This document shows positions 12,001 to 20,740 of a DNA stretch of 64,000 nt, piece by piece. The DNA lies in the NCBI GenBank assembly GCA_030407005.1, contig JAUDYN010000006.1, forward strand, positions 2,108,001 through 2,172,000. The letters run 5' to 3'. Below the pieces are notes generated by a model. The model saw nothing but the letters and a program-made list of their open reading frames with translations. It searched no databases and was not told the DNA's origin. The number at the start of each line of letters is the position of its first letter. The stretch's first letter is position 1. A program made the translations under genes and the position numbers. This DNA is from Desarmillaria ectypa. Taxonomy: Eukaryota > Basidiomycota > Agaricomycetes > Agaricales > Physalacriaceae.

Positions 12001-13125
12001 ATCTTTCAGTTTGTGAGTGATGGTTTTCCCATTGACTTTGCAGTCTAACAGGACTGTTCCTCGGTCTAGTGCCTGAACAGATGTATTTCCAATGCCTGCG
12101 ATGGTCATGGCCTTGAGTGGCTTGAAGTCTATGAAGGTTTCTCAGCAATTGGAGATATGTGAGGTTGTTCCAGAGTCAGATAGCCAGCTGTAAGTGGAGA
12201 AATGTGAATCAAATTAGGGCTTAGACTCTACATTGTAAGCAGCTTCGACAACATCATCCTTCACATTTCCTGAATCTTTTGCCTGATTAGACCTTTCCTT
12301 CTTCTTCTTTCCCTGCTTTCTTCCTGGACCTTTCCCTTCTTGGCCACCACCCTTGGACCAACACTGTGCTGATGTGTGGCCTCGTTTGTGGCAGTTCCAA
12401 CACTCAACATCATCAGAGACCTTCCCTGATGTGGAGTTCCCTTGGCTACTTCCACTGCCTGTCTTTCTGTTATTGCACCCATACATGGCGGCTTCACTTC
12501 CACCAGATTTTTCGATCCGTTGATGGTTCTCTTCCAGAATGATGGCAATGAACTCATGCGATGTGACTGTTGGGTTATTTCCAGTGGATCCTAGGTATGC
12601 TGATGTGAACTGGTCCCAGGATTCTGGTAGTGATGATATGAGCAGCATTAGGAAGTCTTCATCAGTGATGATACTCCCCAGCATGCCAAGCTCTTCCTGG
12701 ATTCAGCGCATTTCTGTGGTGTGCTCAACAATGTCTGTGGACTCATCAGCCACAATGCAGTAAAGATGGTGTCAGTGTGCAAGTATTCCCAATTTTCTTC
12801 TAGCTTCTTTTACTAATTTGAGCTGTGTCCACATTTCGGCTGATGTTTTTGCCCCCGCAATGTGTATCATCTGCAAGTTGCTTAACGTGAGCTCGATTTG
12901 AGTCTGCGCTCATCCATCTCCCTCTTCCCACTTTGTGATTTCATCCATTTCTTCCTTAGTTGGCGAATTTGGGTCTGTCGAAACCGGTTTATTCAATGTT
13001 CCATTGGCATACTTTAACAGGGCTCATTCTCGCAGGATTGCAGTGACGCGATGCTTCCACGGAATCCAGTTGTGCTCCTGGAGTAGCTCAATGTGGAATA
13101 GTGATGAGGGTGTGGTGTCGGACAT
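9001..13125 (-). pseudogene. CopB gag-pol polyprotein, one frame with 13 stop codons
   Basis: Starting at the ATG at 13125 (MSDTTPSSLFHIELL), a single frame of 1374 codons runs to a natural-looking stop at 9001 with no frameshift. Order: UBN2/Ty1-type gag; CCHC knuckle near 12340-12400 (CWNCHKRGHTSAQC); protease with DSGTTSHI near 12160; integrase with HKCMGHLGKSGLERL near 11750 and the DDE core to about 11230; RT with WVDDLLIF near 9950-9975 and intact catalytic aspartates; RNase H with VEYTAL and HFDVQNHFV near 9150-9340. I count thirteen internal stops: twelve TGA and one TAA. Where the family residue is predictable, Arg (CGA) restores it. The frame suggests recent activity followed by CpG decay. 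Confidence 0.92.
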
Positions 13126-13195
13126 GATATATGGGGGTGGATTGTAGTTCAGCGAGGTAATTAATTATGGTGAGTCTTCTGTAGATTAGTTAGGG

Positions 13196-13210
13196 CCAGG
13201 GCCTATAACC
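13196..13210 (-). other. Candidate half-tRNA primer binding site of CopB
   Basis: On the sense strand the bases next to the 5' LTR read ggttataggccctgg. Drosophila copia uses an internal initiator-tRNA-Met fragment whose complement starts ggttatgggccc. The present site matches that apart from one base in its first twelve, with a TpA where the anticodon-complement CpA/TpG would lie. Established: copia-type half-tRNA priming exists. Inferred: that it applies here. Confidence 0.45.
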
Positions 13211-13515
13211 TGTTGTAAAAGAGTGTGTAACGGTGGTTATGAGTGCAGTGGTAAACTATGAGACTTGACTGTGTGAGAGATGTGGGTGAGAGTAAGAATA
13301 TGAATCTGTTCTTATTTGTGGGCTGGTCTGCCCAGTATATATACTACAAGGTGGGTACTTCTAGAATATACTATCATCTACTAGTGTCCATGTCTGACTC
13401 ATTGCTGAGTGAGCAGACAGGCGATCGAGTCAAGGAGAAGGTGCGCGAAGGTTCGGGCACTTCAACGTTGCTCCGATTGCCAGATTGCCATATGTGGCTG
13501 AGTGCATCTTTAACA
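13211..13515 (-). repeat. 5' LTR of CopB (305 bp)
   Basis: tgttgtaa to tttaaca. It is the partner of 8689-8993 and flanks the gag start at 13125 with an 85-bp leader. A TATA-like stretch (tatatatac) is present in the middle of both LTRs. Confidence 0.95.
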
Positions 13516-14480
13516 GTTTTTGTTTGTCATATTGCGCCTTCATTTTCACCACTGCCTTTTCTAAGGTGTCATGAACTTCCTTATGGATCTTGGCCATTGT
13601 CTCAGTGAAGTCGACAGCTGCAGGATTTGCAAAGCTGGTTTTCTGGATTGACTTGGGGATGAGTCGAGGATTTCATCCATATAGGACCATGAATGGACTT
13701 TTACCCATAGCCGAATGCATTCGGTTGTTGTGGGAAAATTCAGCGAGTGGCAACCATGCGACCCAGTCCATCTGTCGATCATTGACAAAGATACAAAGGT
13801 ATTTTTCCATCTCCTGGTTGACTCTCTCTGTCTGTCCGTCTGTCTGGGGATGGTATGCCGTTGAGGCATTCTGTGTAATGTCTAGCATTTGATAGAGTTT
13901 CTTCATGAATGCTGAGATGAATTGGGGTCCTCGGTCAGATATGACCACTTGTGGCATTCCATGCTTTGCATAGACATGGTTGCAAAGCATCAATGCCCAT
14001 CCTTCAGTGGATAATTCTTCATTACATGGAATGAGGATGATGTTTTTGGAAAAACGGTCCACAATAACAAGTAAAGCATCGAAGCCTTCAGATTCCAGAA
14101 GGCCTGTGACCATGTCGATAGAAATGTACGTCCATGGGGTATCAGGGATGATGTTGGGATGAAGAGGTGCAGCCTTGGCCTGTGTATCACTCTTTGTTCA
14201 TTGGCAGATTTTGCATCCCTTGATATAGGACTCGACGTCTTTCTTTATTTTGGGCCACCAATATTTGCAAAGAATGAGTTCCTTCATTTTTACAATTCCT
14301 GGATGTCCTGCAGTGATATGATCATGGTATTGAGTGATGATTTCTCCATGAAGTGAAGAATCCTGAGGAATGTAAATTTGTCCATCATACCATAGGACTT
14401 CGTCTTCTTGTGTGATTCCTCATTCATGATTGAGGGATTTCTCTATCCCTTGGTCCCACTGGTTCTTCTGTTGGGTTGCG
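13516..14480 (-). pseudogene. GypA integrase: zinc-binding and catalytic core
   Basis: On the minus strand, an HHCC zinc-binding segment (HITAGHPG, YWWPKIKKDVESY, CKICQ) at about 14190-14330 is followed by the DDE core: SIDMVTGL (about 14115), ISDRGPQF (about 13940) and DGQTERVNQEME (about 13820). The frame is nearly intact. CopB cuts it at 13515. It aligns closely with the plus-strand copy at 57-900, showing that the two elements belong to one clade. Confidence 0.88.
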
Positions 14481-14589
14481 TCTCTTATACACATGGTTCA
14501 TTCTTCGGTGGTAGGCAATATTAATGCCCAAAAATATTCTGGAGAAAGGACAACAACATCTTGGTTGTCTTCCTTTCCCTGATCATGAT

Positions 14590-15900
14590 CATCTCATCAG
14601 CTGAGAAGATTGGCCTTCTTGTTCACAGTCCCAGCTTTGTGTTGAAGAACAAAGTGGTATTCCACTAACTCTGTGACCCACCAAGCTTGTTGACAGTTCA
14701 ACTTCTGTGGCTTCCAGAAATATTGGAGGTTCTGGTGATCTATCCAGATTTCGATAGTCTCCTTGGTGCCCATGAGATAATGGCACCATTCTTCTGGAGC
14801 TAGCATGATTGCTAGCAGCTCCTTGTCATAGATCTTGTAGTTGCACTTGGTGACAGTTAGCGCTTTTGACATGAAGGCGATGGGCCTCCATTTGCCATTC
14901 TGTTCTTAGCTTAGGACAGCACCAATGGCTCCATCACTGGCATCAGCCTCTACTCAAAATTTTCCATCATCTGAGGGGATTGTGAGGATTACGTTCATGG
15001 TCATCAAACTTTTGAGTTGTTTGAATGCTTGTTCTTGTTCCAATCCCCACGTCCAGTCCACCTTTCTAGTTAACTGGGTAAGAGGACATATGATTTTGGA
15101 ATAGTCATGGATGAACTTGCAATAGAAGTTCATGAATCCTAAGAATGATTGAAGCTCTTTCTTTTTCATGGGAGTGGGCCATTCTGCGATACCCGCAATC
15201 TTGACTGGGTCCATGCGAATAGTGTCTTCACTGATGATGACACCCAGGTATTTGGTCTCGAGTACTTCAAACTCACATTTCTTGGCTTTGAGGAACAGTT
15301 TGTTCTCTTGAAGACGTTGGAGAACTTGTTGAACTACATTTCAATGCTCAGTCAAGGATTTCATGAAGATAAGGATGTTGTTGAGGTAAATTGTGACTTT
15401 TCCTCCAGTGATTAAATCCTTGAAGATATTGTTCATCATCCACTGGAACATAGCCAGTGAATTCATAAGACCAAAAAACATAACCATTGGCTCAAAGAGT
15501 CCTTGGTTCATCCTGAATGTGGCCTTTTCTTCATCTCTATCTCTGATGCAGACATTGTTATATCCCCATCAAACGTCCAATTTGGAGAAATATTTTGCTC
15601 CCCATAGCTTGTCGATGAGCTCAGAGATTAAGAGAAGGGGATAACAATTTTTAATTGTCATTTCATTCAGTTTTCAATAATCCTGAACAGGTTATAGCGA
15701 GCCATCCTTTTTCTTGATGAAGAAAAAGGAGAGATGAATAGGGATTTCAAGAGATGGATTTGTCCCAAGTCTAAGTTCTCATCGAGGAACTTGTCGAGTT
15801 GTTCTTGCTCATTTCGATTGAGCAGATAGACCTTACAGTCTAGAGTGGATTTTGTGTTGAGGACTAACTTGATGATGTGGTCCCAGGGTCTTCATTCGGG
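14590..15900 (-). pseudogene. GypA reverse transcriptase and RNase H
   Basis: RT fingers and palm (KKKDGSL, then PVQDY, and [13 protein letters not shown]) lead to the MDPVKIAGIAEWP block and RNase H (EADASDGAIGAVLS, NYKIYDKELLAIM, WIDHQNLQYF). The catalytic box reads YLNN at 15377-15388 instead of YLDD. Both Asp to Asn changes are G to A in a CpG context. A T run near 15735 has five Ts where six keep the frame, so protease and RT are now one base apart. Several TGA and TAA codons interrupt the frame. Confidence 0.88.
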
Positions 15901-16099
15901 TAAGTCATCGAAGCTTTCTTTTGAGAATAGATCTCTAAAGCTTTGGTATTGAGGAGGCATGAGCTCCTTGAATGTCTGTTTTGGTTTCTCTGCATTTGCA
16001 GCAGCAGCTAATTCATTGGTATGATGGACGGTGTGAAGAATTATTTCTTCTTGCATATTGACTGCAAGAATACTTTTGCCTTCCTCTAGCTCTTCATCC

Positions 16100-16600
16100 C
16101 ATTGGTCTTCTTCATCTGTGTTGGGAAGCATAAAGTGATTTTGGACACAATGACATCATCCGAATATCATAGTTCCCACTTTCCAGTTGACGAATGGGTT
16201 GTGGCATTTAAGCCAGTCATGGCCCAAGTACATGGTCTTGGAGCCCAGGTCAGTGACCACAAGGTCAATTCATTTGCTGTGGTCTCCGATAGTCATTCGG
16301 AGTTCCACAAATTTGATGATATCACCGGCCTTATTGCAGGTTCCATCTGCATTGTAAACTGGAATTGGGGCAGTGGCCTTTCATGTGTCCAACCAATGTT
16401 GTTGGACATAAGTTTGGTTGATAGAGCTGCCTGTACAACCACTATCCAACAATGCATGGGTTGTCAACATCTGCTTCCCGGTACAAGAAGTGAGCTGGAT
16501 ATCCACCAAGAAATCTTGTCCTGAGCTCTTGGTACCATGGATATAGCAGATCAGTTTGTGGAGTTTGTAGAGTTGCTCACGCACAAGGCTCTCTCCAGTC
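16100..16600 (-). pseudogene. GypA aspartic protease region
   Basis: A retropepsin-like segment at about 16400-16560 carries ALLDSGCTGSSINQTYVQ, followed downstream by DLGSKTMYLGHDWLKCH, the usual second conserved block of gypsy proteases. The frame differs by one from the RT frame because of the base missing near 15735. One TGA lies just after the first block. Confidence 0.82.
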
Positions 16601-17630
16601 TTTAAGCTTTGAACAAGCTCATTGTCTATCTCTCCAAGTCATTTGGGATGAACCCAAATGGAAAGAACTGCCTTAGCAGTGGCCAAGTCTGTGGAGCTGT
16701 GAACCATGCACAGAGTCCAGTCAATACCAAATGGTCTATACCATTGGTGATCATGTGCTTCTCTTTCAGACAAGGCTTCAAAGTTTGGTACCCTCTTGTT
16801 AGGCAGAATTTCGGGTTTGGTGCCTCCTGATTAGGCAGGACTTCAGTTCTGGACTGTTTTGTTTGCCACAGTTTAAAGGCAGTGTTGTCATCTTCATCGG
16901 GTACTTTGACGATGGTGGTCCTACTGGAGTGCCCCCTCTTTATCACCTGGGCACTAGCAACTTCCCTCTGTTCTTCAGCTGTAGTTCACTCTGGAACTTG
17001 CCAGGCCTCAGAAGGAGTCTGGTATTAGCTTGAGGCATTCGAGGTTCTGCTTCTACTAGCCATTGCAGCAGAGTACTGAGCTTTCGCATCCGAGGCAAAT
17101 CTCATCAGCATTGCCTGCGGCTCTGTGGTCTGCTGTTCTCCCACCAGTCCAGCTAGCACATGGCCCCAGTCCTGGCCTTAGTGGGTGCTCTCCTGGTCCC
17201 CTGCTGACCCTGGTGAGGCTGGTGGACTTGTCCCTCTGCTCAAGGAGGGCACTGGGACATTTGGACTTCTGGGAGGCCCAAGGGAGTCCCACCTACTAGT
17301 CTCTGCCTGTCACTGATCACTCAGTGGTGTATCTGGTGAGCTAAGCTTGTTGGACTTTATGGTGGTGCCAGCACCACCTGGCAAGTCCCGCACCTCATTG
17401 GGGGCTCAGGAATTGTCACTACAGATACTCATGTCAGCTTCTTGAAGGAGGATGACATACCTGTTTGTTGTCGATTCTTTGGTTGTCTTCAGCTTTGGGG
17501 TCTGTGAAGTCATAGAATAGATATTCGTATTTGCATGTAATTGTCCATGTTTATAGGAATTAGTCCAACCCATGGAAACTAAGGACTCACCTTCAGACTT
17601 GGTCGAGCAAGGGGAATCGAACCCTTGTCG
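16600..17630 (-). pseudogene. GypA gag-pol linker, degenerate
   Basis: About 1 kb lies between the gag stop and the protease. Short open stretches exist in several frames, including overlapping open frames on both strands near 17056-17299, but none shows a domain. The sense fragment IKRGHSSRTTIVKVPDEDD near 16885-16945 corresponds to the linker fragment found in GypB near 2580, so this is element sequence, not host sequence. Confidence 0.6.
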
Positions 17631-17633
17631 ACC
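17601..17633 (-). other. Stable hairpin with T-arm/B-box-like loop abutting the gag stop
   Basis: In sense, the gag frame ends in TAG at 17635-17633. The final G of that codon starts a hairpin: ggtcga-caaggg pairs with ccctt-gc-tcgacc (12 bp, one bulge) around the loop ttcgattc. The apical part, ggttcgattcc, matches the pol III B-box/T-arm consensus. The corresponding GypB site (about 3300-3340) also places a stop before a weaker version. Possible roles are recoding, dimerisation, or a captured tRNA fragment; none can be decided from sequence. Confidence 0.5.
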
Positions 17634-19828
17634 TAGTCTTTTGCTTCTTCGACCTTGGACGTAACCAGCACCACTTTGTTAGTGGGCCCCAAGGATCTAA
17701 CATCCCTCAACTCTTTTCTCTTGGGACAATCTCTGCTCAGGTGACCTTTCTCATCACATCTGAAGCATCGTCCCTTGGCCCTTTGCCGATCAATGTCCAT
17801 GGGCTTCCCTGCCCCTCTGTAAGTCATCTACCGACCAGTTCCAGCATCTCAACTGGTTCCACTGCTGGCAGTTGGCTTTGGGGCTGATGAACTTGTCACC
17901 CCAGCAGTGTTTTTGCCACTGGGCTGCTGTTGTTATGGACAGGTGTCTTTCTTCTGACCATCCTGGGGCATACTAGTGGTCTGATCGAAGACCCATTTCC
18001 ACTGTCTCTCCTCATACATGTGCAGAATGTGCTCCTTCCATTCTGGGTAAGAGTGCAGAATGTTGATACCCATGTTTGAGATGAAAGTCATATAGGAGGA
18101 TGGTACTCCTAGTTGGACGGCTTTCACCATGGCACCATGCTCAGCCTCATCAGTCCTTCTGCCCACTAGCTTCACTTCTTCTTCCAACTTCTGAAAGTAA
18201 TGGGAGGCAGGCTGTGCTTCCATTCGAAGGTTGAACATCCTCTTTTCGTGGATCTCCTCGATCATAGGGTCTTGGAATTGTCGTGAGACCATATCGATGA
18301 AGTCAGTCTAGTTGGGATATCAGAAATGGGTAGCGGTCCTGTCATAGAAATTGTCTACCCAGAATTTGGGTCTCTTGTAGACTCACCAGTCCTTGGCGGC
18401 ACCCTCAAAGTGAGATGTCGCGAATAGTACCAGGTGCAATGGCACCTGGAAGTAGTGTCAGAACACTTCAAAGTAGGTGATGCAATTGCCGATGAAGTGT
18501 TCAATATCATCATGATCCCCCTTGAACAGAGAGGGGACCTTGACGAGGGTTGGTTTGATGCTCAAATACAGGGCATCAGCAGTGGCATTCCTGACAGGGT
18601 TGGGGATAGGGTCAGGAGGACCCTTGCTGGGGGGCAGTCTAGGGATCGAATAGTGATCTGGTCTTGGACCTGGGTAGCCTCTTGGTGGCTCACCTGAGGG
18701 TCTGCCCCTCTCAGGCTCTTTCCTCTTCTCCTGATCATGGAGATAGTCTATTATCATCCTACAGGTGGACTCTTCCCGATTGAGCTCTTCGCACATCTCT
18801 GCGATGCACTTTTCTTTCTTAGCCAGCATGGTTTTCATCTGCTGGCGAATTTCTTCTGCCATTGCCAAGGTTCTTGTTGTTCCTGCAGTGGTGGTTCCTG
18901 CAGGGGCAGTTTCTGCTTCCATGTCTTCTCCTGCCTCTGCAAAGAGAAGACTGCCACCCTGATAGGGGTGGTAGCCTTGGTGACATGCCCGATGATGTGG
19001 GGGCAAGTCAGGAAGTGGTCGTGGGTTCACAACTGGAGTGTCCGGCAAGTAGTCCAGAACTGTTTCATATTGAGGATGGTGGTATTCCATCCTGCCATAG
19101 TAACCTGTATCATAGGTTAACATATCATACTGAGATCTTTGCCCCCATCTACTCCTCTCTTGCCACCTCCAGTCTTCATAGGTGTTAGAGGGTCCGCTCT
19201 AGGTCCCTCTGCTCCTCCTCGTCTCTGGCTTAAAGCCCTGAAAATAGATCCCTGGCAGAGGGGCAGAATATGCTTCTATCCTAGTTTGCTCATATCCATA
19301 AATGAAGGATGGCAGCTGGGTCTGGGCCCCAGATGGGGTCTCCTCAGTTGAGTGCTAGCCACTCATCCATTTCAGGTCTGGGCTCATCCCAGAGGTCTCT
19401 TGCTTCAACGTTCCTTCATCGAACTTCCCATGCTGCAGTCCTGAAGAGACCGAATAGTCTTTGATCAACCTCAGAGAGGTCGGGCCAAATGTAATCCCCC
19501 CCATTTGGGTTGAAGGGGTTGTCAGAGGCACTGGGAGTGGCTGGGGCCAGAGCGTCGCACTCTCTGTCAGACTTGTCATCAGAGATTTTGATGATGGGGA
19601 GAGAGAAGGTTGAGTTGGTCCCTCCTCAAGGCCAGTTTTCATGGCCCCAGGGACTGTATGGGTGGTTTTGATCCATTGTGGGATCATCAGGGTTTCATGG
19701 TCCATAATAGGACCCATTGTTGCTGTTGGGAGAGGGGGAGTGAGATCATACATGCCAGTGTTGCTGGCAGAAGGCAGAGGTTGCAGGATGAGGGGGAGGA
19801 CCAGGGTATGGGGGTGGGGCATCATCAT
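17633..19828 (-). pseudogene. GypA gag (capsid and nucleocapsid)
   Basis: One frame holds a Pro-rich N-terminus, a coiled-coil-like Glu/Lys segment near 18720-18850 (KKEKCIAEMCEELNREES), the retrotrans_gag capsid domain at about 18460-17990 (FIGNCITYFEVF, EGAAKDW, RMEAQPASHYFQKL) and a CCHC knuckle at about 17690-17775 (CFRCDEKGHLSRDC). Several stops interrupt it, with no frameshift needed between the listed blocks. The start codon is uncertain: an upstream ATG at 19988 opens another frame with a similar acidic/Pro-rich peptide. Confidence 0.82.
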
Positions 19829-20309
19829 CCTGAGCCCAAACGTTCCTCACATATTCCTGGGCTGGGGTGGGGGTGGGTCATTCCATCTGATACTGGAGTA
19901 GAACTGCCCATGCATTATGGACACAGGCAGAGAAGGGCCCAGGAGTTGGGGGCCTCTCATCATTGGTGCTCCCCTCAGAGGAGGACATGATTGTAAAGCG
20001 GGCCCTAGGATGGATGAGTGGTATCACCTCTCTTTGTCCCAATTGGGCAGTGGGTAGCTCCTGGGGAAGCTCATGTTTAGGGTGTTGTAGGGGTCAGGGT
20101 GGTAGGTTCAGTTGGCGAACCCACCTCTGTTGAAGGAGGGTTCGTATTTCTTTCTTGTAAAGTAGAACAGCAAGGATCATAAAAAAGGATAAAAGGATAG
20201 CACCACCAATGGCAATGCTGAGAGAAACTGTTTGGGGTTCTTGTCGGTTTTCCTCATTGGGCATGAGGAAGTGCTTCTTTATGACTAGCGTTTAAAGAAG
20301 CAGGAGGTT

Positions 20310-20323
20310 AATCTTTTGACTAA
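20310..20323 (-). other. Candidate self-complementary primer binding site of GypA
   Basis: In sense, ttagtcaaaagatt directly follows the 5' LTR. Thirteen of its bases are perfectly complementary to atcttttgactaa, encoded at 20460-20472 inside that LTR, 34 nt after the first T of the TATA box. No tRNA 3' end complement (TGG...) is present here. Confidence 0.72.
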
Positions 20324-20740
20324 TGTTAGGACCTGACTTAGTCATGAGACTTGGGATGTCAGCTGACCTCTATGGGCTGTTACATGTTCAAACAGTTACC
20401 CAAATAGAGGTTTAAGCATAGTCTTTGGTATGTGAGAGTAAGTGGTATATGATTAAAGTTTAGTCAAAAGATAGAGTACAACAGTGTAGTTTACTCTGTT
20501 TATATACTGTAAGTATGGTGATATATTTAGATGAAACAGTTCAGTCCATGCTAGAACAGTGTCGAAGTTGGATGGTCTGAAAGGATCATTGGTCCAATAG
20601 AGAGTGTCTGGGGTGACAGATAGTGAGAATAAGGGTAATGGTTGGCAAGCAGTTGGATACAAGTTGGAATCAGTGGTTGATTAGATGGATGAGTCATCCT
20701 TATGACTCAGATAAGATAAGATAATGGAAAAATCATAACA
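20324..20740 (-). repeat. 5' LTR of GypA (417 bp)
   Basis: tgttagga to aatcataaca. The sense promoter core is tatataaac. The segment encoded at 20460-20472 is the predicted start of the RNA. It is the partner of 7543-7959. Confidence 0.93.

Larger units (their letters stand above)
8689..13515 (-). mobile_element. CopB: full-length Ty1/copia element
   Basis: Two 305-bp LTRs (8689-8993 and 13211-13515) enclose a minus-strand gag-pol gene with the copia order gag, protease, integrase, RT, RNase H. The target duplication is a perfect gtttt (8684-8688 and 13516-13520). It lies in the GypA integrase/chromodomain region and is the youngest insertion in the nest. The LTRs differ by about a dozen transitions, most at CpG-type sites. 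Confidence 0.95.
7543..20740 (-). mobile_element. GypA: full-length Ty3/gypsy chromovirus with nested copia insertion
   Basis: Two 417-bp LTRs (7543-7959 and 20324-20740) flank a minus-strand interior with gag, protease, RT, RNase H, integrase and chromodomain in the Ty3 order. Target duplication is ctaac (7538-7542) and ccaac (20741-20745), differing by one transition. Removing CopB and its duplicated target leaves an element of about 8.4 kb. It interrupts CopA between gag/protease and the rest of pol. It is non-functional as it stands: many in-frame TGA/TAA codons, one single-base loss in a T run in RT, loss of the RT catalytic aspartates, and an integrase gene split by CopB. Confidence 0.93.

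Noticed and set aside
9001..13125. TGA as a recoded sense codon in the copia element
   Set aside because: Host genes in the same window use TGA as a stop (for example 42179, 52125, 47706), so a decay explanation is simpler.
17056..17299. Two overlapping open frames on opposite strands, 78 codons each
   Set aside because: They lie in the GypA gag-pol linker, are not related to any domain, and follow from base composition.
17600..17690. A tRNA gene on the minus strand
   Set aside because: Only a T-arm-like hairpin exists. No D arm, anticodon arm or matching 5' acceptor strand was found, and the region is gag coding sequence.
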